From Branchiostoma floridae (taxonomy: Eukaryota > Chordata > Leptocardii > Amphioxiformes > Branchiostomatidae): DNA of 60,000 nt. This document shows positions 1 through 12,200 of this stretch, one piece after another. Within the stretch, counting starts at the first letter, position 1. Each line of letters starts with the position of its first letter. Where the stretch lies: NCBI RefSeq assembly GCF_000003815.2, contig NC_049985.1:3680157-3740156 (forward strand). Direction: 5' to 3'. The position numbers and the translations under genes are program-made. A model generated the notes under the pieces. It was not told the origin of the DNA, ran no database searches, and saw only the letters and a list, made by a program, of their open reading frames with translations.

Positions 1-203
1 AATCGGGGACTGTTGGAAATCAGTGACCCAGTACAAAAAGAAATTGCCAGCAAAAGTGTATTATGTGCAGAAAAAAGGGCCCCAGATAGCCTGCTACGAA
101 GGCTATACAGATTAGTAATAAGAATTTAACCTTTCATCATACACATTTCATGCTGTTTCTGATGGAAGAAGCTGATTGGGACACTGCCATCTTCTCCCTA
201 CAG

Positions 204-2001
204 GTGAGCCCTGCGGATGGGACGGTGGTGCATTTCGGCCGGGTCACCAACAGCCAGCTGGAGCAGGTTAAGGGCGTGACCTACTCGCTCGAGAGGTTCC
301 TCGGCCGCAGTAACAACAACTGGGGATTGGCTAAAGGTTACCAGGTCAGAGGTCAACCGACATTTTCGTTTGAAACTGTTCAACTGTACATAATCTTGAT
401 GACATCCTCTGGCTAGTTGGGTAGCCCTGGCTGCATTTCTTGCTTTACTACTTTTACTACTACTGTCTGTCAGTCTAAGCAGACTATACAGTCGACTAGA
501 TCAAGTGAAAGTTTTTTTTCTTTCTTGACATGTAATTGTTTGTCTGCAGGAAGAAGTTGGAATAGACGACTACCAGAACATGATCCTGGAGCACCCTGAT
601 GTCAACAGCTTGTTCCACATCACCATCTATCTGGCACCGGGCGACTACCACCGCTTCCACTCACCTGCAGACTGGGAGGTCCTGCACAGGAGGCACTTCC
701 CAGGTCAGGGGGCATGGCATTTAACCTTTGACACTTCCCAGGTCAGGGGGCATCACATTTAACCTTTGACACTTCCCAGGTCAGGGGCATAACATTTAAC
801 CTTTGGCATTTCCAAGATCAGGGTGCATGACATTTAACCTTTGGCATTTCCTAGGTCAGGGGGCATAACATTTAATCTTTGACACTTCTCAGGTCAGGGG
901 ACAGAACATCTAACCTTTGACACTTCCCAGGTCAGATGGCAGAAATTTAACTTTCAAGAACAAGAGGCATCTTCCTATCACATTAATCAAGGTCTCATGT
1001 GTTAACATTGAAAGGCAGCAGCTCCAGATCCTTTTGATTTAGCCTAGCCTTTTGTAAGCTCCTTACAATTCAGCCCCTGACCTACCCAATAACAATCGCT
1101 TCTAATCTGTAACTTGTGTTCCTGTGTCCATCGCAGGTGCCCTGGCGACTGTAAACCCCTGGATACTCAGCTGTGTACACAACGTATTCAACCTGAACGA
1201 GCGTGTCGTCCTGTCCGGCCGCTGGTCCGAGGGATTCTTCTCCATGAGCCCGGTCGGCGCCACCAACGTCGGCTCCATCAAGGTCTACTTCGACACAGTG
1301 AGTGGTCTTTGCTTCACTACTGATACTTAGCCCTAATGAAAATACTAGTAGACAAAGTGGTAAGGGAATTATCATTGATCAAATTTACGTTTTGGTACTT
1401 TTTTGTGTTGAGTGTATAATTGCAGAATGCATGCTGAAAACTTGTGCTTCTCTCTAAAGTTTATCAGCTTTATTATCTGAACAAAAAGGAATTGCATTTG
1501 TGCTGCATGTCTGTCTGTGTGCCTGTGGACAAGATAACTAGAGAAGGCCACGGTGGATTCATTTTTGGTATGTGGGTAGGTCTTGATAAGACCTCAAAAT
1601 AATTAGACTTCGGGCCCCCTACTGACTCTTTAAGGTACTGTAGCAAAACATCTGGTTTTGATGTCTCGTTTATTTTTGTGTAATTTCCCCAGGCCCTGTA
1701 CACAAACAACCCTGCAGAAAACCACGTCAACGGAGACTTTTTCGATCACATCTTCCTGGACCACCTGGGGAGGGGGGTGGAACTGAACAAGGGCGACCAG
1801 TATGGCGAATTCAACATCGGGTCCACCATTGTTCTGGTCTTCGAGGCCCCGAACAGTTTCGTGTTCAACGTGAGCCACGGGCAGAAGATCCGGGTTGGTC
1901 AGAGCGTCGGGTGCTTTAACCCGCAGCACAAGTGCGGTGTCGAGAGGGAGAAGGGTACTCAGGGGTCTGCCAGAGCTGCTCTCAATGCTTACGCATTCTA
2001 A
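204..2001 (+). CDS. PISD: Phosphatidylserine decarboxylase, C-terminal part (5' end outside window)
   Basis: PISD converts phosphatidylserine to phosphatidylethanolamine, mainly at the mitochondrial inner membrane. Four exons join in frame: 204-344, 550-703, 1137-1297 and 1693-2001, giving 254 residues and ending at the TAA at 1999. Visible family motifs are VSPADG and [11 protein letters not shown] (exon 1), [13 protein letters not shown] (exon 2), NERVVL and VGATNVGSI (exon 3), and [16 protein letters not shown] (exon 4). The GST at 1819-1827 is the autoproteolysis site; its serine becomes the pyruvoyl cofactor. The usual LGST reads IGST here, a conservative change. The C-terminal tail after [11 protein letters not shown] is longer than in vertebrate PISD. 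The N-terminal targeting and membrane exons must lie before base 1. The exon 2 donor is followed by an array of copies of itself (694-958). The gene is convergent with CTSO. Confidence 0.95.
694..958 (+). repeat. 38-bp tandem array seeded at the PISD exon 2 splice donor
   Basis: About seven units of 37-38 bp. Each contains a version of CACTTCCCAG/GTCAGGGGGCA followed by CATTTAACCTTTGA. The first unit straddles the true exon 2 end (703) and its GT donor; later units carry the same exon tail and donor into the intron. Units drift toward the 3' end, with donor changes such as CAAG/ATCAGG and CTAG/GTCAGG. Confidence 0.9.
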
Positions 2002-3390
2002 AGGGTCAAGAGGGGTTTTTGTGGATCTGGTAATCAATAATTTGTTGAGATTACAGCTGTTTCAAAAGGACCAAAAACTTGCAACACATGTTTTCCACAA
2101 AATCATCTGGAGACAAGGCACAGCAAAGTCTGTCCCAAACTGATGAAAATATCATGCCATTGTCATAACTTGTGTGGAATAATGAATTACTTATCTACCC
2201 TCACTTCAGGCCACATCCCCCTTGAATTTTTGTATCCAGATTAGACCCCTTTAGAGTCCAAAGCTCTCATAATTTCACACTATAGAACTGATTTACATGT
2301 GGCTCTATTGTGGTATTTTGTTCTTGTGTTGGTGTATCAATCATCATGTGCTCCACAGAGTGAAACAAGGGCTTCAACAATTATTCGTGGTTGAGTGAAC
2401 CAAAAGAAACTTCAGCTCCAAAACATCGGAAACACTCCACTCTAAACACAACATGTTGTCATATACAGTGGTGCTTGTTGTTTATTCTGGGATGTTTCAA
2501 AACTGATTTAAAAGTTGTTCAACACAGATGTACCATGTACCTTAAACTAACAGTATTGTGAAGAAAGCCCGCAAAGAGAGCATTTCTTTTGCAATTCTGT
2601 TGATATCTTAGATGTGCAAAGGCCAAAGACCTCTCTTTCTTAAAGGGATGTATTGTAAAAAATGAAGTCACTGTTTTCGGTCATTTTTATACCTTATGTA
2701 ATAAATTTACCCTTTAATACACTGCAAAGCAATATTCACAATGTATGATACAACTTTGTTGTGCCGTGAGTATGTCTAGAAATATGCGCAATTCCCACCG
2801 CCGCTTGAGTTGCCCGTCATTTTGTCCAACTTTCCGACAAACTAAGGAATGTGGTTTCAGTAGCTTGCTTGAATTGTTCTTGAAGTTTGTTCAAGAAGCC
2901 TGCGAAGCTTCAAAGATCTACATATAGCAACAGTCCGTTTGGAAGTAATGGAATTTGGTTGTGCCCTTAATGTTGTTTACCAATGTGACAAAATATGTTG
3001 AAAAGAAGTTACAAATGTCAATCTGACTGAAGATTCTAAAATTCAGAATATTTGTTTTTTGGTGCCTTAATTACACAATACATCCCTTTAAGTGCAAGTG
3101 CCATCTAGATAGTGTTACATAGAGTTAGCAGAATATATTTTCAATTTATTATTGACCTGGTGAATTTGGTGAAACATGTAATACTCAGGAAAACTGAGGT
3201 TAAACGAAAATGCTTTTAATATTAGTTTATTTTGTAGTTATGTTGGTGTCAAGTATACATAAAATAATGGTTCTTGGACAAAGCAAACATAACAAAAGAG
3301 CCGTGAAAGAGCTTGTCTGTCTTGGAGACTTCCTTCATTTGTTTGTATGTTGTCCAAGAATCTTGCAATAGAATTAATTTTGCATGATAT

Positions 3391-3893
3391 GCTCTATGCA
3401 AAGAATTACGTTACTTATTTGAGCCGTTAAGCTGAAAGCCGTGTTTTTTTGTTTGGTTCTTATTTCTCTTCTCCAATTATTTAGACTATTATGTCTTGTA
3501 TGAAGTGTCATATGCTCTATGCAAAGAATTATGTTCCTCATTGAGCCGTTAAGCTGAAAGCTTTTACAACACACGTAATTCTGATTTTTTTTGTTGTTAT
3601 TTTTTTTCCTTCTTCAATCATTAAGACTAGTCATGCATGTAGTGTCATTGTGCCATTCAGAAAATTTCTTATTTCTCTTCTTCAATTATTAAGACTATTA
3701 TGTCTTGTATGAAGTGTCATATGCTCTATGCAAAGAATTATGTTCTTCATTGAGCCGTTAAGCTGAAAGCTTTTATAACACACAGAATTCTGATTTTTTG
3801 TTTTTTTGTTCTTTTTTTCCTTCTTCAATCATTAAGACTATTAAGTCGTGCATGTAGTGTCATTGTGCCATTCAGAAAATTTCTGTTGCCAAA
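3391..3893. repeat. Tandem repeat, about 209-bp unit, 2.5 copies
   Basis: The block GCTCTATGCAAAGAATTA followed by TGAGCCGTTAAGCTGAAAGC recurs at about 3391, 3513 and 3722. The last two copies are nearly complete and also share the downstream run TCATTAAGACTA...GTGCCATTCAGAAAATTTCT. No coding potential is evident. Confidence 0.8.
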
Positions 3894-4022
3894 AATGTTT
3901 GTTAATCATAACGTATCTAATACGCACACGCTTGTACTCGCACAAATATTGTACAATGTAGTGTACTGTCAAGGCCAGTAGTGAAAAAAAATGTAAGAAT
4001 CTGATGAAACTGGACAGAAACA

Positions 4023-4198
4023 CTAATCGCCATTAGATTTACCACTGGTATAAGATAGTATCAAAGCTGGCAAAGCAGTACAGCTGGCCAAAAGGAGTCA
4101 TCAGCCTCCGGTAGCCAAACACACTCCTAGGCCGGCTTCACTCCTCTGGCAGCTTTTGATACCATCTTATGCTACCATAGGATCTGCTTGGAGATTAC
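4023..4198. mobile_element. Palindromic MITE, 'CTCCAAGCAGAT' family
   Basis: The right end reads GGATCTGCTTGGAGATTA, and the left arm TATAAGATAGTATCAAAGCTGG is inverted in the right arm (AGCTTTTGATACCATCTTAT). Same family as 13496-13638, 15861-15971, 16132-16302, 22189-22392 and 41070-41247. No transposase is present, so it is non-autonomous. Confidence 0.75.
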
Positions 4199-4849
4199 AG
4201 AAACGCAGCAATTTCTTATGTGGTTTGGATGCCAAAGCATGAATTTACTATTGCCAGTATTGACCAAAGGAGGTCATATATGAAAGTGATGTCTTGAGCA
4301 GCTTGTAGACTTACACAATATCTTGTGATAAAGTGTGAATTCTGTTTATTGCAAGTGAAAGTGGCCAAATATATTAATTGATTAAGACAGGCTGCCAAAT
4401 TGACCAAAACAGATGTACAAGAACATTCCATCTGTACTGCAGGGGTGAAATGTTTCCCCACTTTCCTAAGTGTCAACTTTGTTATAAAAAAGATTTAGAT
4501 AACGTTGCCATCAGTTAAAGGTACTCTTTTGTCTTCAGAGGTACTCTACTTTGAGGTACTCTTTTGTCTTGAGATGTCTGTTCGGGTCAACTAAGAGCTT
4601 AAAAGAAGTCATCTATGGTATTGGTCTTTTGTACTAAAATGTTGCTAGGAAACAATGTTATAGCAAACAAACTTTGATGTTGTTTTGGAATACATGCACA
4701 TTGTACTTTGGATGGGCTATTCCTGAAATATTACCCTAAAGTATTATGCAATACAGTTAATGAAGCCAAATGACCAAACATGATTCTACTGGTTGTCATA
4801 CTGTAACAGTGGTGTTCAAGGACTGCTAAACCGAAGACGCCTAACGGCT

Positions 4850-4945
4850 TAAGCCTTTATGGCCGAACGGTTTGCACGTTCGATTTGTGATCCGGCTGCC
4901 CGGGTTTGGCGCGGGTTCGAATCCCGGGAGTCGGGGTGTTGTTTC
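4850..4945 (+). mobile_element. tRNA-derived SINE head
   Basis: A pol III A-box-like motif (TGGCCGAACGG, near 4860) and a good B box (GGTTCGAATCC, 4914-4924) have tRNA-like spacing. The sequence does not fold into a clean cloverleaf with matched acceptor ends, so a SINE head is preferred over a functional tRNA gene. The 3' boundary is unclear. Confidence 0.45.
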
Positions 4946-5969
4946 TTTCTGTTCTGACTCGCCCCTCTGGTTGTTTCAATACTATTCAAATAGACTGCAA
5001 GGAAAATTTGGAAAACAGCATTGTGGTACACATGTAATAGTAAATATATTGTACTACATAATGTATAACAGCAGCATGTAGTTCTGGCTTTTGCTATGTA
5101 TGCATGGTACTGCACTGGCCAATATCATCAAACTACATGAACTACTTAAGTACATTTTGACTGTTTCTACCCACCAACCTTCTAGTGCAATGGCTCTGAA
5201 ACGTACATGTTCCAAACACCTACGCTGGACTATATTGTGTTATATTACAATGTACACGCTTGTTGTGTGAGAAAGGTTTATCGTACACGGTTGTGACCAA
5301 ATGCAATATATTTCAGTGCCTTTTCGGGGTGTATGGACCAAAAGTGTAAATAGTTTAAGTAACAATGTCATTTCACTTTATACTTTTCATGGTAAAATCT
5401 CTTTCTTTGTTAGTTTTGGGACAGGATCTGCAATTACTTGAAAATAAACAATGTGGTTGGGGAAATTTGGAATAATTTTGTCTGCTTTATTGTTTGTGTT
5501 ATTTGTATGGCTACAATTACAGTAGATGTGACACTTCATGTTTAACTGTCACCTGTATACATTAAAGGGGATAATACCTCAAGACTAGTATAAAAGTTTC
5601 TTCCCATAATATTTCATTATACATGTAATAAATTTTCTTGCATCTTTAACGTACATGAGTAGAAGCAATGATCAATAATGTTCCGTTCCTGCAACTCTCT
5701 TTGCTTAAGGCTAATAGTAGATTCTTGAACAGAGACACCAGTCTCCAAGAAGGAAATTTGAATTTGGCGGAAAAAAACCCCCGTCAAATCGGCCGTTTTG
5801 AATTGGTCAAACATCTGGGTTTTTTTCACTTAGAAATATATGTCCTTTTAAAAATATACACTCTTTTAATACACAGTCATGCAACTTATACAATGCACAA
5901 TCATGTATACAGTAGTTACTTACAAAGACAATACAATTATTATTGCATACTACCTAGTATGCTTTGACA

Positions 5970-6003
5970 CTATCCCAAAATGCATGCTAGCATTTTGGGA
6001 TAG
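5970..6003. repeat. Near-perfect inverted repeat (hairpin)
   Basis: CTATCCCAAAATGC and GCATTTTGGGATAG pair over 14 bp around a 6-nt loop (ATGCTA). Pairing extends a few bases further outward with one mismatch. It lies between two convergent genes, close to the CTSO stop. Confidence 0.8.
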
Positions 6004-6256
6004 AGTCCTGCTGTTTAAGTTATGATTATTATGATTGCTATACTGCACATGTTGAAATGTTTACAGCAGTTGTGTTTTTGTGGTGACCCCTCTACCACTA
6101 AGATGCATTTCTGTTGCATTGCATTACTGATTTGATACTGTACTACAAATTTGTTTCAACCTCAAAGTACTCAAAGATTTCTTTACCCTCCTACTGTAAG
6201 ATCAGGTCTCTACAATAGTAACAATTTACAGTAAATCTGAACTCTGACCCCCTCCC

Positions 6257-9200
6257 TTAAACAGACACAGTTGACACCTGGTTGGCCACACCTGAAAAAG
6301 GACAAGAAAATCTTCATACAGGCCTTTTCAGTAAACACAGCTTAGCCTTAGAAGAAAATCATTTGGAACAAAATACATGTTACAACAGGTTAATAGGAAT
6401 GGTGTCTTTTTAATGATGTACAGCAAAATCCTATTAGATCAGCCAATGTACATGTAATTCTGTGTTATTTAATTGTAATAGTTGTTGTTAACAGTAATAA
6501 AATCCCCATAACTTTCAAACAAGAATTTTAGAAAAGTCACATGCGAAAAAAAGGCAATTTACCTTAATAAACTTTTTAATTTCTCACACTAATTTACAAT
6601 CCACATGTCTTGGAAAGATGCTAAACTTACCACACAAGTTGCTGCCTATCCTTATGTGCAGGTATCCATCCAGCCCCCAACTAGAGCCCCAGGAGTTTCT
6701 CACTATGAAGTAAGGAACATCACCTGAAATAGACATGCTGCAGTGAGGACACCTTGTGGACAAGTTGAGCATTGCAGCAGCTATGTCATGTAGTTGACAA
6801 GCAACAGTGGATATGATTTTGGAAATGGTCAGACGTTTCAGATAGCATCCACTATTTTTCGTCAGGTACACTGACCAAGTTTATATCCAGTTGCTTGAGT
6901 AGCTGTTTTGGGCACATCTTGAGGCCATGATGTAGCTAAATGATGACCTACCCTTGATGTTGTAGCCCACGATAAGAACAACAGTGTACGACCCACCCCT
7001 GACCTTGTAGCTCACGATTAGAACAGCAGTGTGAGACCCACGATAAGAACAGCAGTGTGATACCTACCCTTGATGTTGTAGCCCACGATAAGAACAACAG
7101 TGTACGACCCACCCCTGACCTTGTAGCTCACGATTAGAACAGCAGTGTGAGACCCACGATAAGAACAGCAGTGTGACACCTACCCTTGATGTTGTAGCCC
7201 ACGACAAGAACAGCAGTGGGAGAACCACGATAAGAACAGCAGTGTGAGACCTACCCTTGATGTTGTATCCCACGATCTGCACGGCGTGGTTGTTGTAGTC
7301 ATGTGAACAGTGGTGCTGGATGATCCCGCCCAGGTAGTCCTGCCAGCTGGTGGCATCCACGATGATGGCCAGCGTGCCGTGGGCGTGCAGCAGGCGCACC
7401 ATCGAGTCCTCGTGGTTCTCGTAACTTTAGTGTCAACAGAAACATTTCTCCATCAGTTGACAGTTGTTACTAAAGGTGCACTCTCACTGCACTTGCGTCA
7501 CTGCGGTGCTCGAAAGGTACTCAACGAATTTCAGAGATAAAGAACAAATGTATTCTGTCGTACCTACGAGAAAATAATGAACCCCACAGTGATGCAAGCT
7601 TGATGCAAGTGAGTGCACCTTAAGACAGTGTAGGGGATCTTGTTTTTATTGTGGTTAAGGCCTGCATTATGCCTCAGAAAAACAGCTTGCCTCTCTGCGA
7701 GCTCTAAATAATTGATTGCCAGCGTGCCATGGCCATGCAGCAGGCGCACCATCTCGTCCTCGTGGTTCTCGTAACTTTAGCATCAACAGAAACCATGAAT
7801 AGTTTCATCAGATCAGTATGTCATTGAATAAAGAGACTCTTTTTACAACCGCATCTGAACTGCATCTGAACTGAAAGCAGGGACACCTGTTAATGCAGTA
7901 CAATGTGAACTAGAATTGCCCTGAAGAAGGTGACAGACGGTCACCCAAATGTTGGTGAGAATTAAGCAAGGGTTGGGTGAAAAAAGGCTCTTTATCTGTC
8001 AACAAAAATATTTCGCCTTCAGTTGGTACAGAAGCCTATTTTCTCATCAATCTGCCAGCTGGTGGCGTCCACGATGATCGCCAGCGTGCTGTGACCGTGC
8101 AGCAGGCGCACCATCTCGTCCTCGTGGTTCTCATAACTTTAGTGTCAACAGAAAAGTTTCTCCATCAGTTGACAGTTGTTACTAAAGGTGCATTCTCACT
8201 GCACTTGCATCACTGCGGTGCTCGAAAGGTACTCAACGAATTTCAGAGATAAAGAACAAATTTTCTTACTTTTTGTGTATTTTGTCGTACGTACGAGAAA
8301 GTAATAAAACAGTGACACAGTGAACGAACCCCACAGTGATGCAAGCTTGATGCAAGTGAGTGCACCTTAAGACAGTGTAGGGGATCTTGTTTTTATTGTG
8401 CTTAAGGCCTGCATTATGCCTCAGAAAAACAGCTTGTCTCTCTGCGAGCTCTAAATAATTGATTGCCAGTGTGCCGTGGCCGTGCAGCAGGCGCACTCTC
8501 TCGTCCTCGTGGTTCTCGTAACTTTAGCATCAACAGCATCAGGCTAGTATGTTATTGAATACTCTTCAGGGCTCGAAATACTGGGTGCATGTGCACCCAG
8601 GTGCACCCAAAATTGGAACTGTGCACCCAATTTTTTCCAGTGGGTGCACAGGGTGCACCCAAATATTTTTTTAGGTTTATGTATGGAAAGATATCGAGTA
8701 TACTAGTATACATCATATTCTTGACATCTAACTGTTAGAAAGATAATAAAAATGTCTGTCATTTTACTTGTTTAAGAATTTGATAGCTTGTAACTAAGTT
8801 TTGTTATCAGTTTTTTTGTGTGGACATTCTACTTAAATTCAAGTGGTGCACGCAAAAATGTTTTGGTCCACCCAATTTTTTAAGCTAGGTGCACCAGTGC
8901 ACCTAATCCCAAAAATGAATTTCGAGCCCTGCTCTTGAAGACTCTTTTTACAACCGCGTCTGAACTGTATCTGAACTGAAAGCAGCAACACCTGTTAATG
9001 CAGCACAATGTGAATTGCCCTGAATGTGACAGACGGTCACCCAAATGTTGGTGAGAATTAAGCAATGGTTGTGTGAAAAAAGGCTCTTTATTTGTCAACA
9101 GAAATGTTTTTTATTTGTCAACAGAAATGTTTTGCCATCAGTTGGTACAGAGGCCTATTTTCACATCAACATGATATAACAAGCAATCGAGAATGGCAGA

Positions 9201-12200
9201 CTTCACCCTCTCAACTGTAAGCCATACGAAACGTTTACGAAAACAATTAGGGGTGGTATGTACAGATTTTTTGCCCGAAGCTTAGTCTAATGGCACAAAT
9301 AGTAGAGTCTAAACATGGGCAAATGAACACTGTTTAAGTAATCTCCAAGCAGATCCTATGGTAGTATAAGATAGTAACAAAAGCTAGCCTTTACATTATG
9401 CTAATTGGAGATTATATTTATCCTTACCCTCTGCATGTGTAGTTAGTGAGGTGGACACTGTCTGTGGTGCTGAAATAGGAAACAACAAACAGAATGACTC
9501 AAATCTTCTACTTCACCGTCATATCTGTCTAGCTGTATTTCTTTCTATACAGCTAAATAAACCACATCAAATCAAATCTGTCAGGCCCTAAGCTAGAACC
9601 CCAGGAGTTCCTCATTAGGAAGTTTGGATCATCCCCTGAAATGTACATCCAGCAGTGAGGACACCTAGTGGACCTACCAAAAAATGCAGCTACCAGTATA
9701 CCTGATGTGCAATGAAAATGTATGACTACCTGTGCATAAAGGTGACTTATGACTTACTTAGTGAAAAATCTGCACTCTCCATCTTTCCCTGTGTAAGGAT
9801 AGTCCTTTTTAGGAACAAGGTTGGCAGTTGTCTGAAAAACATGGAAAAAAATCTGTTGCTGTAGAAGGACTTGGAAACCAGCAATATAACAGTACAGTCA
9901 AACCTGCCCAAGACGACCACCTGGGGGACCGGGAAAAAGCGGTCGATTTGGACAGGTGGTCGCTGAGAAGAGTATGGACTGAAAACATGCCCGGTGCAAA
10001 GTATAAATGGTTTCCGTTGTGTTAAATGGCAAATAGCAAGCACACTGCACGCACGCAAAGAAGCAAGGTCTTTAATGTCAAATACAACACGCACGCAGTA
10101 CACGATAAATTTAACCAAGCTTTTATCGAGCTTTTATTCGATACAGTGTTTTAAAGCTCAATATTTCTATGCTAACGTTTTAGACAGTAAGGGAACTTTA
10201 ATGCTGTCAGTTACCATACAAGCCTTAATGCGTCGCTGTGTTCTTGATCACCGTATCTGAAATAACTATGGTGCACCTTTCGAATTCGATGCCCGGTACG
10301 TCCCGATAGCGTACATACCCACGGGCGAATGTCTAGTACAGTTGGACAAAAGCACTCACAGATCTTTCTTAAAAAAGTATGAGGCTATATACGTTTCAGC
10401 ATTCGTTCACTTTATAATGATATAGATTTAAAAAAAAACCTTCTGTAACAACTAAATTCGGATTTAACAACTAAATGCTGGACAGAAACGAGTGGAGACA
10501 CTGGTGTCACCTCCTAAAAGAGGATGATCTGAACTGAACTGAAACTGAACTACAACGAAATTTCCTCCTATATTACAGTAGACTGCCCCCATTGACCCAC
10601 CCATTGACTGCCGCCATCTTTATTCTAAACATAACATCGTAATGGCAGTCAAAATCCGATGCAAACTGGCCGATTTCAGCACAAAATTGCACTAGTTATC
10701 ATCAAAAACCGATGAAAACCTTAATTTTGAAAATGATGCGGTCGTTATGGGTCCCAATTTGGGCCGGTCGCGGTCGCGTTGGCCAGGTGGTCGTTGAGAA
10801 AAGGTTGAAGAAGAAAAAAATTATAGAAAAAAAAATCATAACCCATTTTTCATCCTTGGCTACAAAAATTCTATCAAGTTGCCCTTTTTTTTAGGCAAGA
10901 CTGAGAGGAGAAATTTAGGGAAGCAAACCTGGTTCATCCATGACAGTGCGTTACAGGTGTCCCCTCCTCTACAGCCGTGGCTTCCCTTCGTACGGTCACA
11001 GTCCAACACCTGCGGGGGTTGGGATGGCATTTAATATATAACATGTATAATAAGGCAATCAGAAATAGCAGAGTGAGTGAGTGAGCAAGTGAGTGAGTGA
11101 ATGAGTGAGTGAGTGAGTGTGTGTGTGTGTGAGTGAGTGTGTGAGTGAGTGAGAGAGCAAGTGAGTGAAACCTATGTAGAGAGAAAGGCACACAAGCTAA
11201 ACCAACACTTCACTCCCTTAGGATGAAGTAATAAAAAGATCAGACCTGTTGTACGCTGTATTCCTCCAGTGGGTGTCCTGCGATGGACCACTGGCTCTCG
11301 ATCGTCTCCACGATACTGAACGCCCTGAAAACACAACAGGAATTACTGTCAATTCATCTATTTCAACAAGGAATTAAGTTCACTGAACGAGGGTAAAGGA
11401 GGTTTTGAATATAAGTTTGAGGTTGAAACTATTCTGCAGTAACACAATCATGGAAACTTTCTGTGTCTATCTGTACAAGCCAAAAACTTTTCATGACAAT
11501 GTACAAAGGAAAAGAAAATCTTCATTAATTCATTAACTACATATCTTTAGTGTGCCAGTGGACAAGAGGGTGGAGAAGGACGTGCACCCCCTCCTTCACC
11601 TTAAAAAAACCCAAGTGCAGGCCAGGTAGACGGGTCGCCTTAAACCCGTCTGCCTACCATTGTCTTCCAAGACAGATGGATGCCAACAACATCTTAAGTA
11701 GAGAAACACAATAACAAACTCACCAACACCCTCCACACTGTTCCATGTACAACAGATGTCCCAGTCAGCAAGAAGACCATATGGGTAGAGAAGAAAACAG
11801 ATTAACAGAAAGTAAACATTCAAAACAAGGAGAATTTTTGTTGCTAATTGTTCTGTTCAGCAATAAAAAAATGCCAACTACTGTACGGCCAGGCAGTGTG
11901 GAATGATCACAAGCCTCAATTCCTATTAGTTATACAGCCATAAAGCATGGACAAATAAATTTAAGGAAGAAAGTCATGCTTTAATGATAACTCAATAATG
12001 CTAATATGATGGGATTTAAACTTTTCAACAATGTCAGCATCAGGGTGAACTGGCGATATGATAATTATGTTAACGACCCACCATCCCCTAGGTTTTTATA
12101 CTGAACATATTGACTGGCCAGCAAATTATAGCCACCAAATAAACTACTGAGTGAGTAAAGTTGACTCAGTTTATGTCGGAGTTACAAGTGGCTGGGGAGG

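Larger units (their letters stand above)
2002..6256. other. Convergent intergenic region between PISD and CTSO 3' ends
   Basis: No gene was recognised. It should hold the 3' UTRs of both neighbours. AATAAA candidates on the plus strand are at 2700-2705 and 5443-5448. The rest is a ~209-bp tandem repeat (3391-3893), a palindromic element (4023-4198), a SINE head (4850-4945), a hairpin (5970-6003) and AT-rich single-copy-looking DNA. Open frames here are short and lack splice context. Confidence 0.6.
7425..9172 (-). repeat. ~710-bp tandem duplication in CTSO intron 8 carrying exon 9 fragments
   Basis: The segment 7425-8136 is repeated at about 8137-9172. The second copy is longer because it contains an inserted palindromic element (8567-8931). 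Shared blocks include AACTGAAAGCAG, GACAGACGGTCACCCAAATG and GAAAAAAGGCTCTTTAT. Each copy carries a truncated exon 9 fragment and a smaller palindromic element. Confidence 0.8.

Noticed and set aside
694-958. Regular ~38-bp repeats resembling a CRISPR array
   Set aside because: Units are contiguous and drift as whole units without unique spacers, and they begin inside a eukaryotic exon.
4850-4945. Functional tRNA gene
   Set aside because: A and B box motifs are present, but no convincing acceptor stem or anticodon arm; a SINE head fits better.
9747-10118. 123-aa minus-strand frame
   Set aside because: Only its end (9758-9831) is CTSO exon 7; the remainder reads through the intron and a dispersed element.
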